A stretch of DNA of 64,000 nt, taken from NCBI GenBank assembly GCA_963843805.1, contig CAWJLY010000009.1, positions 310,001-374,000 on the forward strand, written 5' to 3'. Below are positions 34,261 to 42,792 of this stretch, in pieces. A program made the position numbers and the translations under genes. This DNA is from Ideonella_A sp963843805 (lineage in GTDB: Bacteria > Pseudomonadota > Gammaproteobacteria > Burkholderiales > Burkholderiaceae_C). The notes under the pieces are model-generated. The model was not told where the DNA came from. It was given only the letters and a program-made list of their open reading frames with translations, and ran no database searches. The stretch's first letter is position 1. Every line of letters starts with the position of its first letter.

Positions 34261-34284
34261 TCCACTTGATCAAGGAGAAATCTA

Positions 34285-34746
34285 ATGGCAACTGCAAAGA
34301 AGGCCGCTACGGCCAAAAAAGCGCCGGCAAAAAAGGCGCCTGCTAAGAAAGCCCCGGCGACAAAAGCGCCGGCTAAAAAGGCACCCGCCAAAAAGGCAGC
34401 CCCAGCCAAGAAGGCTGCGGCCAAGAAGGCGCCGGCCAAGAAAGTAGCGGCGAAGAAGGCCGCTCCAGCCAAGAAGGCGGCTGCGAAGAAGGCTCCGGCG
34501 AAGAAGGCCGCGGCAGCCAAGAAGGCGCCGGCGAAGAAGGCTGCGGCGGCTAAAAAGGCGCCTGCGAAAAAGGCAGCGGCCAAGAAGGCGCCAGCGAAAA
34601 AGGCCGCGGCGAAGAAGCCCACTGCAAAGAAGGCGGCAAAGAAAGCGCCCGCTGCGGCGCCTGCTGCGGCGCCCGCTGCTGCTGCGGCAAAAACCACGCT
34701 GAGCCCACAGGCCGCCTGGCCGTTTCCGACTGGCAACAAGCCCTGA
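34285..34746 (+). CDS. Histone H1-like lysine/alanine/proline-rich protein
   Basis: 153 residues made almost wholly of KKAPAKKA/KKAAAKK repeats, ending with a short unlike tail (TLSPQAAWPFPTGNKP). It resembles the C-terminal tail of eukaryotic H1 and the AlgP/HctB/BpH1 type proteins, which bind DNA without sequence specificity and compact it. The number of repeats varies between strains of related bacteria. AAGGAG before the ATG is a good ribosome-binding site. A terminator closes it 23 bp after the stop. Length is likely unstable because of the internal repeats. Confidence 0.86.
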   Translation: MATAKKAATAKKAPAKKAPAKKAPATKAPAKKAPAKKAAPAKKAAAKKAPAKKVAAKKAAPAKKAAAKKAPAKKAAAAKKAPAKKAAAAKKAPAKKAAAKKAPAKKAAAKKPTAKKAAKKAPAAAPAAAPAAAAAKTTLSPQAAWPFPTGNKP

Positions 34747-34768
34747 CCGGTTTCGGTCCGGTAAAGTC

Positions 34769-34794
34769 AACCCGGCTCCGGCCGGGTTTTTTTT
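34769..34794 (+). terminator. Rho-independent terminator of the histone-like gene
   Basis: AACCCGGC (34769-34776) and GCCGGGTT (34781-34788) form a perfect eight-bp stem with a four-base loop, ending in a run of eight T (34787-34794). The next base pair begins the group II intron remnant. Class C group II introns are known to insert right after such hairpins. Confidence 0.9.
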
Positions 34795-35314
34795 GGTGCG
34801 CCCAGCATGGGCGCACTCTTGCGGGTGCAAGACGGTGAACGAAGGCAAGAGCGCGGTGGCCAGCGTGTTCGGCCGCAAATTCCTGGGCTACAGCTTGTGG
34901 GTAGCGCGGGGAGGCGAGGTCAAACGCCGGGTGGCTGACAAGCCGCTGGCAACGTTCAAGCAGCGGGTGCGACAACTGACGCGCCGCAGTGGCGGACGCA
35001 GCATGCAGGGCGTGGTGGATGGGCTGCGGCCCTATCTACTGGGCTGGAAGGCGTACTTCGGGCTGGCGCAAACACCCTCGGTCTGGCGAGAGCTGGACGA
35101 AGGCTTGCGCCACAGGCTGCGCGCAATCCAGCTCAAGCAATGGAAACGCGGCGCCACGATGTACCGCGAACTGCGGCGGATGGGCGCTCCAGAAAATGTC
35201 GCCTGCCGCGTGGCGGCGAACAGCCGTCGCTGGTGGCGCAACAGCGCGAAGCTGCTGAACAGCGTGCTGACGATCGCCTGGTTCGACCGATTGGGTTTAC
35301 CCCGTCTCTCATGA
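34793..35314 (+). pseudogene. Group II intron reverse transcriptase/maturase, C-terminal remnant
   Basis: An open frame encodes about 155 residues of a group II intron maturase. The match starts near VNEGKSAVASVFGRKFLGYS and goes through the maturase/X domain (KPLATFKQRVRQLTRRSGGRS, LRPYLLGWKAYFGLAQTP, HRLRAIQLKQWKRG, ANSRRWWRNSAKLLNSVL, DRLGLPRLS). The seven reverse transcriptase blocks, including YADD, are missing, so it cannot copy RNA. The first 15 codons read through intron RNA sequence and are not protein. It is a relic in the intron described above. Confidence 0.85.
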
Positions 35315-35402
35315 CCTCAACTTCTCGAACCGCCCGGTGCGGACCCGCATGCCGGGTGGTGTGGGAGGGGACCGGCCGATAATGGCCGGCCCCTATCCCG
35401 AT
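34796..35402 (+). mobile_element. Internally deleted group II intron (class C-like)
   Basis: The 5' end GTGCG (34796-34800) starts two bases past a terminator T-run, and the first 35 bases fold as domain I of class C-type introns. Around 34830 the sequence jumps straight into the last third of the reverse transcriptase gene. The 3' end has a domain V-like hairpin (35328-35375: CCGCCCGG with CCGGGTGG arms and GTGTGGGAGGGG) and ends near CTATCCCGAT at 35402. A full intron is about 2 kb, so some 1.3 kb is missing. It cannot splice by itself with this much of domain I gone, unless helped in trans. Boundaries are approximate. Confidence 0.7.
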
Positions 35403-35422
35403 GGTGTGACGGGCCGTGGTTT

Positions 35423-36328
35423 TCAGATGCCGAGCGATTGAGGGTCGATGGTGTGGTTCTGACCGCCACGCTCGGCGATTTTCAGAGCACCGAGCCGGTT
35501 GCCGAGCTCTGCGCACCGAGCCAGCGGCCAATCGCGTTCGAGGCCAAACAACAACGCCGCGCGGAAGGCATCCCCGCAGCCAGTCGGATCGACCACCTCG
35601 GTGGCCTTGACGCCGGGAACATGTTTGCGTTCACCTTGCTCCCAGACCTCGCAACCCTCGGCGCCGAGTGTGACGACAACCCCGCGCAGGTGCGAACGCG
35701 ACATCGACTCAAGTGACTGGCCGGTTCGCTCACACAACATTTTTGCTTCGTAGTCGTTCAAGGCGACCCAGCTGGCCTGTTCAATGAAGCGCCGCAGTTC
35801 GGCGCCGTCGAACATTGGCAGACCTTGTCCCGGATCGAAGATGAAGCGAATCTTCGCCTGCGCCAGTTGTTCTGCATGTTGCAGCATGGCGTCACGGCCG
35901 TCGGGCGCGATGATGGCGATCTGCAGATCATCGCGATCCGGAACCGCCGTCTGGTGTGCGCCCTGCATCGCGCCAGGGTGGAAGGCGGTGATCTGGTTGT
36001 TGTCGTTGTCGGTGATGATGATCGCCTGCGCCGTATAGCTGTCGGCGAGGGTGGCGACATGCCGGACGTCGACCCCCCAGCCGCTGAGCCGTTGCAGGTA
36101 TTCCTGACCATCGTTGCCGATGGTGGCCATGACCACCGACTGACCGCCAAGCGCCTGCAGGTTGTAGGCGATGTTGCCGGCACAACCGCCAAACTCCCGA
36201 CGCAGCGTGGGCACCAGAAAACTGACGTTCAGGATATGCACCTGCTCGGGCAGGATCTGCTGCGCAAATCGGCCGGGAAACATGGTGATGGTGTCGAAAG
36301 CGAGAGATCCGCAGATCAGGGCGGGCAT
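35423..36328 (-). CDS. PfkB-family carbohydrate kinase (adenosine kinase-like)
   Basis: 301 residues. The ribokinase/PfkB fold is clear: ICGSLAFDTI at the start, GGCAGNIAYNLQALGG (substrate-binding Gly-Gly), and the C-terminal catalytic signature DPTGCGDAFRAALL with its Asp. It would phosphorylate a sugar or nucleoside with ATP. Homologues beside the DUF3426 and prmA genes in Burkholderiales are annotated as carbohydrate or adenosine kinases. I cannot fix the substrate. It ends right after the intron remnant. Confidence 0.9.
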   Translation of the reverse strand: MPALICGSLAFDTITMFPGRFAQQILPEQVHILNVSFLVPTLRREFGGCAGNIAYNLQALGGQSVVMATIGNDGQEYLQRLSGWGVDVRHVATLADSYTAQAIIITDNDNNQITAFHPGAMQGAHQTAVPDRDDLQIAIIAPDGRDAMLQHAEQLAQAKIRFIFDPGQGLPMFDGAELRRFIEQASWVALNDYEAKMLCERTGQSLESMSRSHLRGVVVTLGAEGCEVWEQGERKHVPGVKATEVVDPTGCGDAFRAALLFGLERDWPLARCAELGNRLGALKIAERGGQNHTIDPQSLGI

Positions 36329-36374
36329 GAAGGCTCCGGGTCAGGTGATGGGATGAGGCCTTGCAAGGTCTGCA

Positions 36375-37382
36375 TCAAGGATAGAAAAGTTCGACCGTGT
36401 AGCCGGCCACCTGACGCTCCCTGGTGCTGAGCACCAGTTGTAGCGGCAGTGCGGCCGAGCCTGGCACGATTGGCGGTTCGATCTTGAAATCGGCCGGCAG
36501 CAATGCGCGCCGAGCGATCAGCTGGCCCTCGGCGTCGGTCAGACTCAACTCGACCGCAGGCAAGGCCAGATCGATGGGGCCCCGGTTGCGCAGCGTCATG
36601 GTCAACCTGACAGCCTGCGGCTGGCCTGCGACCTTGGACAGCGCACTGCTTTCAATCGACAGCTCATTGACGCGGCGCAATGGCTCGATGCGACAGTTCC
36701 AGCGTTCACAGGCGCGTTGCAGCCACGCTGCTGACGCGGGCGAATGCGCGGCGATCGAATCGCGACGGTGGTAGACGATCTGCATCAGCAACATGAGCAG
36801 CAGGATCAGCGAACTGCCGAGCAATGCGGCCCGCATGGCCGGACTGTCCCAGCGTGCCTGCCGATCGGCATCGCGCATGAAGGCCGGCGCTTGTGCCGTA
36901 CCTGAAGCGGTCAACGGCGGCGCATGAACGCTGCGCGCTTGCGCATCAGGTGATGTCACGCCGTCCGGCTGGTGGTCGAAGGCGCGAGGTGTCGTCGCGG
37001 GTGCAGCGCCGACTGGAGCCATTGCCGGGATCGCCGCGGGCTCGGCCTCGCGGTCGAGCGGTGCTTCAATTTCCGGCCCGCGATTCAGTGCGCCGGCAAC
37101 GTCGTCGTCGTGCAGGCGATCCGGCACGCGGTGGCTGTCGATCGCAAGCCGCTGTGCCTCGGTGGGGAGCGGCTCGGGCGGCTGCTCGCGAACAGTCGAA
37201 GCGGATCTGGTTGCCGTTGTCTGAGTTTCGGCAGCGGACGCCTCGAGGTCGATCAGGCTTTGCATCGCGTCGAACACCACATCGCAGCGGCCGCAGCGAA
37301 CCCAGCCATCGGAAGCCCGAAGCTGATCCTGGACAACGCGAAAAGTCGTTCCGCACGATTCGCAGCGAGTGGCCAGCGTCAT
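36375..37382 (-). CDS. Zinc-ribbon DUF3426 membrane protein
   Basis: 335 residues. An MJ0042-type zinc ribbon opens the protein (RCESCGTTFRVVQDQL, RCGRCDVVFD, four Cys). A long disordered linker follows to residue 180, then one transmembrane helix (LLGSSLILLLMLLMQIVYH, about 187-205), and a DUF3426 domain to the end (LSIESSALSKVAGQPQAVRL, GPIDLALPAVELSLTDAEG). The function is unknown. It is conserved just upstream of prmA, and overlaps its start region by a few bases at 37379-37382 on the same strand. Confidence 0.87.
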   Translation of the reverse strand: MTLATRCESCGTTFRVVQDQLRASDGWVRCGRCDVVFDAMQSLIDLEASAAETQTTATRSASTVREQPPEPLPTEAQRLAIDSHRVPDRLHDDDVAGALNRGPEIEAPLDREAEPAAIPAMAPVGAAPATTPRAFDHQPDGVTSPDAQARSVHAPPLTASGTAQAPAFMRDADRQARWDSPAMRAALLGSSLILLLMLLMQIVYHRRDSIAAHSPASAAWLQRACERWNCRIEPLRRVNELSIESSALSKVAGQPQAVRLTMTLRNRGPIDLALPAVELSLTDAEGQLIARRALLPADFKIEPPIVPGSAALPLQLVLSTRERQVAGYTVELFYP

Positions 37383-37410
37383 CGTTGTCGGCCGAATTCG
37401 AATGGGCAGC

Positions 37411-38317
37411 TCACGGCGCCGCCAAATGTGCAGTCATCAGGATCCAGTCTTCTTCGGTGTCGCTGACCTGCAGCGCCAGCCAGGGGGCGTAGGCGGCCTG
37501 CAACTCGCCGGCCTGTCGCTCCAGGATTCCGGCGAGCACCAGGTGACCGCCAGCCGCCAGGTGACCACACAACAACGGCGCCAGCAGCTTCAATGGCGTC
37601 GCCAGAATATTGGCCAGCACCAACGGATAGAGCCCGTTCGCCAGATCGGGCAGGCCGGCGCGCAAGTCGACCCCGTTGGCCTGCGCATTGGCCATCGTCG
37701 CGACGATGGCGTCGGGATCGATATCGAGCGCATCGATGCGCGCGTGCGCCATGCAAGGCCGCGCCGATGGCCAGAATTCCCGATCCGCAACCGTAGTCGA
37801 GCACACGTTCCCAGCCGCTGGCCAGGGCGTCGGCGTGGCGCGCGATCCAGCGCAGGCACATGCGGGTTGTCGGGTGGGTGCCGGTGCCGAAGGCAAGACC
37901 GGGATCGAGCCGGATCACCAGGCGGGCCTCGGCAGGTGGCTGGTGCCAGCTCGGCACGATCCAGAATTGTTCGGTGATGGGAACCGGTGAGAATTGTGAT
38001 TGCGTCAGTCGCACCCAATCCTGGTTTTCGATCTCGACCATGCCGTGCAACTGCACGCCTTTCGCCCAATCCTGCGCCATCAACAGCGTCAGCGCTTCGG
38101 TGGCACGGGCGTCGTCGTCGAACAGGGCTTTCAGTGTCGAGCGCTGCCAGCCGCCACGCGGCGCGGGCATGCCAGGCTCGCCGAACAACGGCTGCTCGGC
38201 GCTGGTCTGCGCGTCGGCATCTTCGACCGATACCGACAGCGCCGACAACTCGTCGATCAGAACATCCGACACGGCCTCGACCAAGTCTTCCGGTGCAATC
38301 AAGTGCAGTTCGACCAC
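37411..38317 (-). CDS. prmA: Ribosomal protein L11 methyltransferase (frame-shifted)
   Basis: About 301 residues, read in two frames. The first part runs from ATG 38317 to about 37755 and holds the SAM-binding core (RLDPGLAFGTGTHPTTRMCL, VLDYGCGSGILAIGAAL). The rest, from about 37745, has IDALDIDPDAIVATMANAQA and the LANILATPLKLLAP motif. One extra base between them (+1) breaks the gene. PrmA trimethylates L11 in the cytoplasm. It is non-essential, but similar shifts in essential genes nearby make sequencing error the likelier cause. Confidence 0.88.
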
Positions 38318-38325
38318 CGCCGTCC

Positions 38326-39675
38326 TCAGCGCTTGTGCGAAGCCAGCCAGCCTTCGAGGTAATGGATATTGGTGCCGCCTTCGATGAACTTGGCATCGAC
38401 CATCAACTCGCGGTGCAGCGGGATGTTGGTCTGGATACCTTCGACGACGGTCTCCGACAGGGCAATGCGCATTCGCGCCAGCGCTTGTTCACGGGTATCG
38501 CCATGGACGATGATCTTGCCGATCATCGAGTCGTAGTTCGACGGCACGAAATAGTTGGCATAGACGTGCGAGTCGACGCGAACACCCGGCCCGCCCGGCG
38601 CGTGCCAGGTCGTGATGCGACCCGGCGACGGCGTGAATTTGTAGGGATCCTCGGCATTGATCCGGCACTCGATGGCGTGGCCTCGCGACTGGACCTGTCG
38701 TTGCGTGAATGGGAGCTTCTCGCCCGCGGCAACGCGGATCTGCATCTGCACGATGTCGATCCCCGACACCATCTCGGTCACCGGATGCTCGACCTGCACC
38801 CGGGTATTCATCTCGATGAAATAGAACTCGCCGTTCTCGAACAGAAACTCGAAGGTTCCTGCACCGCGATAGCCGATCTTCTTGCAGGCGGTTGCGCAGC
38901 GGTCGCCGATGCGCTCGATGATGCGGCGCGCGATGCCGGGCGCTGGTGCTTCCTCGATGATTTTCTGATGCCGCCGCTGCATCGAGCAATCACGCTCGCC
39001 GAGCCAGACCGCATTCTTGTGCTGGTCGGCCATCACCTGAATCTCGATATGGCGCGGATTCTCGAGAAACTTCTCCATGTAGACCTCGGGATTGCCGAAT
39101 GCCGCACCCGCCTCCGCCCGGGTCGTCTGCACCGCGTGGACAAGCGCAGCCTCGGTATGCACCACCCGCATGCCGCGTCCGCCGCCGCCGCCAGCCGCCT
39201 TGATGATGACCGGGTAACCGATCGCCCGGGCCTGCCGGATGCACTCCTTGGGATCGTCGGGCAATGCGCCTTCCGAGCCGGGCACGCAGGGCACACCGGT
39301 GCGGATCATCGTCTGCTTGGCGCTCACCTTGTCGCCCATCATGCGGATCGATTCGGGTGTCGGGCCGATGAAGGTAAAGCCGCTGCGCTCGACACGCTCG
39401 GCAAAGTCGGCGTTTTCCGACAGGAAGCCATAGCCCGGGTGGATCGCCTCGGCGTCGGTCACCTCGGCAGTCGAGATGATCGCCGGCATGTTGAGATAAC
39501 TGGCCGCCGAGGCCGGCGGGCCGATGCAGACGGCTTCGTCGGCCAGCTTGACGTATTTGGCGTCACGGTCGGCCTCTGAATAGACGACGACCGATTTGAT
39601 GCCCATCTCGCGGCAGGCGCGCTGGATGCGCAGGGCGATTTCGCCTCGGTTGGCAATGAGAATTTTCTTGAACAT
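38326..39675 (-). CDS. accC: Acetyl-CoA carboxylase, biotin carboxylase subunit
   Basis: 449 residues, full length and unbroken. It opens MFKKILIANRGEIALR and has the ATP-grasp glycine-rich loop AAGGGGGRGMRVV, the biotin carboxylase motif ERDCSMQRRHQK, and the catalytic EMNTRVQVEHPVTE. It carboxylates biotin on AccB using ATP and bicarbonate, the first step of fatty acid synthesis. The start codon region is repeated four times, with three decoy copies upstream. The copy at 39675 is the one in frame with the rest. prmA follows 8 bp after it. Confidence 0.97.
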   Translation of the reverse strand: MFKKILIANRGEIALRIQRACREMGIKSVVVYSEADRDAKYVKLADEAVCIGPPASAASYLNMPAIISTAEVTDAEAIHPGYGFLSENADFAERVERSGFTFIGPTPESIRMMGDKVSAKQTMIRTGVPCVPGSEGALPDDPKECIRQARAIGYPVIIKAAGGGGGRGMRVVHTEAALVHAVQTTRAEAGAAFGNPEVYMEKFLENPRHIEIQVMADQHKNAVWLGERDCSMQRRHQKIIEEAPAPGIARRIIERIGDRCATACKKIGYRGAGTFEFLFENGEFYFIEMNTRVQVEHPVTEMVSGIDIVQMQIRVAAGEKLPFTQRQVQSRGHAIECRINAEDPYKFTPSPGRITTWHAPGGPGVRVDSHVYANYFVPSNYDSMIGKIIVHGDTREQALARMRIALSETVVEGIQTNIPLHRELMVDAKFIEGGTNIHYLEGWLASHKR

Positions 39676-40087
39676 GAGTGCCTCGGCTCAATCGCCCTGG
39701 CGGGCTGCGCCCGCGGGGCGATTTGGCTTCGCCGCCACGCCTGGGGCGTGGTCGCCTCGGTTGGCAATGAGAATTTTCTTGAACATGAGTGCCTCGGCTC
39801 AATCGCCCTGGCGGGCTGCGCCCGCGGGGCGATTTGGCTTCGCCGCCACGCCTGGGGCGTGGTCGCCTCGGTTGGCAATGAGAATTTTCTTGAACATGAG
39901 TGCCTCGGCTCAATCGCCCTGGCGGGCTGCGCCCGCGGGGCGATTTGGCTTCGCCGCCACGCCTGGGGCGTGGTCGCCTCGGTTGGCAATGAGAATTTTC
40001 TTGAACATGAGTGCCTCGGCTCAATCGCCCTGGCGGGCTGCGCCCGCGGGGCGATTTGGCTTCGCCGCCACGCCTGGGGCGTGGTCG
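39641..40087 (-). repeat. Four tandem 111-bp repeats carrying the accC start region
   Basis: The unit of 111 bp starts at 39642, 39753, 39864 and 39975, and the copies look identical. Each contains the accC start codon with its first eleven codons, its GAGG ribosome-binding site, and two hairpins: CCACGCC-TGG-GGCGTGG (39735-39751 in copy one) and GCGGGC-TGC-GCCCGC. Three upstream ATGs (at 39786, 39897 and 40008) each open a 32-codon frame that begins MFKKILIANRG and stops 12 bp before the next ATG. 111 is a multiple of three. It may be a real amplification or an assembly artefact. Confidence 0.9.
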
Positions 40088-40106
40088 ATGCAACGATCGG
40101 CCGATT

Positions 40107-40563
40107 TCATTCGATGTGAAAAAGCGGCTGGCCGAATTCGACCGGTTGCCCGTTCTCGCAAAGGATCCGCGTGATGGTGCCAGTCAGGTCGGCCTCGATC
40201 TCGTTCATGATCTTCATTGCCTCGATGATGCAGATCGCCTCGCCTTCCTTGACCGCTGAACCGACTTCGACAAGCGGCTTGCCACCCGGGCTGGATGACC
40301 GATAGAAGGTGCCGACCATTGGCGACTTGACGACATGGTGGGTCGGTACAGGGGGTGCCGGAGCACGACTCGGCGAGCAATGCCGGCGCCGGGGCTGGCA
40401 TGGCGACGGCAACCTGGCCAGGTGGCGCAGTTTGATAGTGGATCACTTGCGCGGGCTCGGATTTGACGATTCGAACCTTGCCGTCCGCTTCGGTTATTTC
40501 CAACTCGGAAATGTTCGAATCCGATACCAGATCGATCAGGGTCTTCAGCTTGCGCAGGTCCAT
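40107..40563 (-). CDS. accB: Acetyl-CoA carboxylase, biotin carboxyl carrier protein (frame-shifted)
   Basis: About 151 residues in two frames. The N-terminal part (MDLRKLKTLIDLVSDSNISE, EITEADGKVRIVKS) is read from 40563. Then comes a Pro/Ala linker, and one extra base near 40355-40375 shifts the rest. The C-terminal biotinyl domain has the biotin site EAMKIMNEIEAD and ends LFHIE. AccB carries biotin between AccC and the transferase. As it is essential, the break is probably a sequence error. A palindrome at 40620-40636 lies upstream. Confidence 0.9.
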
Positions 40564-40619
40564 CGCATCTCCCGGTCAACGCGTCCGCTCGCTACGGCGC
40601 GCAATTTATATGGTTCAGG

Positions 40620-40636
40620 TTTGAACGGTGTTCAAA
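40620..40636. promoter_or_regulatory. Palindrome upstream of accB
   Basis: TTTGAAC (40620-40626), GGT, GTTCAAA (40630-40636): perfect arms of seven bases. On the accB coding strand it is followed by a candidate -10 (TATAAA, 40608-40613), so it would sit at or near the -35 element. It is placed to be an operator for an acc regulator, but no known consensus is claimed. Confidence 0.45.
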
Positions 40637-40783
40637 CGATCTGATTTTTGCTTGGTGTTGGTAACGGCTGCAACTGCGTATTGTTATTCTCGCAGGCGTC
40701 CCGTCGCAACAAGAGATGGCGGAGTTTATGCGCTTTGCACGCAGTTAGAAGCAATTGCCGCAAACGCGCAAGGATCAGAAGGG

Positions 40784-41345
40784 TCAGCGAATGGTCGCTG
40801 CCCAGTGCGCCAACAGCTGCTCGTCGACCGCACCCAGGTGGCGATCGACCAGCCTGCCAACGCCGTCGAAGACGACGGTATAAGGCAGCTGTCCGCCGCT
40901 GTTGCCGAGCGCCCGGCCCAGCTGGACGCCACCTGCACCGGCCAGTGCAATCGAGAATCCGACCGGCACCCGCTGCAGATATTGTTTGACCGGTTGCGGG
41001 CTGGTCGATCGCCAACCCGAGTACCTGCCATGTTGTCTCGCGTTGCTGAAAAAGATCGAGCAGCGGCATCTCCTTGACACAGGGCGGACACCAAGTCGCC
41101 CAGAAATTGAGCAGCAAAGGCTGGCCGCGAAAAGTGGCCATCCGCAACGCCCGGCCATCGACTTGTTCGAACGACTGGTCCCACAGCGCCTGCACCGCAG
41201 GATCGATCGAAGGCGGGCGAGCCGGCTCGCCCGCCAGTTTGCGCCATGCATAGCCGGCGCCTGCACCGGCAGCAATCGCAGCCACTGCCGTCGTCAACCA
41301 CAGGCGTCTGGCGGTTGGGCGGGCCGCCGTTGTGGGGGCGTTCAT
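40784..41345 (-). CDS. TlpA-type thioredoxin-like protein (frame-shifted)
   Basis: About 186 residues in two frames. An N-terminal signal anchor (LWLTTAVAAIAAGAGAGYAW) puts it in the periplasm. The thioredoxin domain has PLLLNFWATWCPPCVKEMPL with the WCPPC redox motif. One extra base near 40995-41010 shifts the rest, which ends with the cis-Pro region QLPYTVVFDGVGRLVDRHLG. Such proteins reduce disulfides, for example in cytochrome c maturation. In relatives aroQ usually lies between this gene and accB; here it is absent. Confidence 0.85.
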
Positions 41346-41944
41346 TGATGCGCCTGGCCGAGCAGTTGGCGAAGTGCCGCCAGATCACCGCGCGGGCTTC
41401 GCCCCTGCCTGTCGGGTCGCAGACCGCCGCGCAGATCATCGTGGTCGAGAATGCTGAGGTAGACGGTCACCGGTTCCGACAAGGGCGCACTGGGGCTGCT
41501 CACGCTCAGCACGTCGATCGGCTGGTGGCGCGGGCCGTCGACGCTGCCCACTTCGTAGGCCACCCCCTTGTCGATCAGTGCCAGTTCAGCCGCCTTGGAA
41601 TCGTCGCAGAACAACTGCAGATGAACGGCGTTCAGGCGGGTTGCCGTGCCGCGCCAGACGGCGCCGGTCAGGTGGGGTCTGAATTCAGCCAGGCGCTGCA
41701 TCCAGAGCAGCGCCACTTCGCGCAGCGCTTGCAGTTCGAACGCCTGCGTGTCGGCGCAAAACAGTTCGATGTAGGCGCGCACCTCGTCTTCGACCTGATC
41801 GTTGTCAGGCAGCTCGGCTCGCCGGCTGCCGCCGCGCCCCAGGTCGCGTGCCGCACGGCGTTTCGCCGGGCCATATTCCATGCCCTCTTCGACAACCAGA
41901 CGAGCTGCGGCGGCGGCAATTTCAGCGGAAAGTCGCGATGTCAT
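41342..41944 (-). CDS. Conserved hypothetical protein
   Basis: 200 residues from ATG 41944. It is soluble with no signal peptide. The N-terminal third has a run of charged, Arg-rich helices (EYGPAKRRAARDLG), then QVEDEVRAYIELFCADTQA, and a middle with GAVWRGTATRLNAVHLQLFCDD. I do not recognise a family with confidence; the central part hints at a nucleotidyltransferase-like pattern, but this is weak. The stop overlaps the tlpA-like start by 4 bp (ATGA), so the two are probably co-translated. Confidence 0.65.
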   Translation of the reverse strand: MTSRLSAEIAAAAARLVVEEGMEYGPAKRRAARDLGRGGSRRAELPDNDQVEDEVRAYIELFCADTQAFELQALREVALLWMQRLAEFRPHLTGAVWRGTATRLNAVHLQLFCDDSKAAELALIDKGVAYEVGSVDGPRHQPIDVLSVSSPSAPLSEPVTVYLSILDHDDLRGGLRPDRQGRSPRGDLAALRQLLGQAHQ

Positions 41945-41987
41945 CCGGCAATTGTAGAAAGCGAAAATGGGCCCGCCGACGCAGCGC

Positions 41988-42792
41988 TCACGGCAGGTCG
42001 ACCCCGCCCATTCGCGCGACGATGGTGGCTGCTCGCGAGCTGACATAGGCAGAATTCGGCCGCTTCTCGAACCGTTTCGGCGCCGGCAGCATCACCGCCA
42101 GCCGCGCCGCCTGGTAGGCGCCCAGCCTGGCTGCGCTGCTGCGGAAATAGTGCCGCGATGCGGCTTCGGCACCAAACAGGCCTTCGCCCCATTCGACATT
42201 GTTCAGATAGATCTCGAGGATGCGCCGTTTGTCGAGCAGCTTCTCGAGCATGAAGGTGATGACAAATTCCTGCGCCTTGCGCGCGATGCTGCGCTCGGGG
42301 CCGAGAAACAGGTTCTTTGCCAGTTGCTGGGTGATCGTCGAGCCGCCGACGACCTTGGCAGCCACCCGCTTCGGCGGGTTGGCCGGCGCGCCGCTCGGGG
42401 CCGCCTTGCTCGCTGCGCGTTTTTCGAGTTGCTCGTTGATCTGCGCCGCACGCGCCTGCGCCATCTGGTTTCGTTCCCATGCCTTTTCGAGCGCGTCCCA
42501 TTCGACGCCGCTGTGGTCGGCAGAAACCGGCATCCTCGCTGGCGATCACCGCCCGTTTCAGCTGCGGCGAAATCTGCGCGTCGGCAACCCATTGCTGGCG
42601 CCAGGAGATTTCGTGCTTCTGCACCAGCAGCCGCCAGGCTTCGGAACGCTGAAAGCTGGTCGACTGAGGATCGATCACCGCCATCAGCGCGATCCGGCAA
42701 GCGAAATAGATCTGCAGGCCGAGCGCCGCAACGATCAGCAGGATCAACAACCGCCCGATCGAACGCAGCCCGCCCGGCCCCGGCCGACTCAT
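41988..42792 (-). CDS. mtgA: Monofunctional biosynthetic peptidoglycan transglycosylase (frame-shifted)
   Basis: About 267 residues in two frames. The start overlaps the aroE stop by 4 bp. A transmembrane helix (LLILLIVAALGLQIYFACRIAL) anchors it. The GT51 motifs are VIASEDAGF before the shift (near 42530), then DHSGVEWDALEKAWERN, KVVGGSTITQQLAKNLFLGP and RILEIYLNNVEWGEGLFGAE after it. It polymerises lipid II glycan strands. An insert (QLEKRAASKAAPSGAPANPP region) is longer than in E. coli MtgA. The break needs one extra base. Confidence 0.9.

Noticed and set aside
34170..34878. Gly/Ala/Phe-rich or Arg-rich proteins opposite the histone-like gene
   Set aside because: They are shadows of the AAG/GCC repeats. 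The lysine-rich plus product has a good start site and a terminator.
39641..40087. CRISPR array
   Set aside because: The units are 111 bp, contiguous and identical, with no variable spacers and no cas genes in the window.
39459..40093. Repeat protein of 37-residue units on the minus strand across the tandem array
   Set aside because: It is open only because 111 is a multiple of three. The frames have no ribosome-binding site of their own and read antisense or out of frame to accC.
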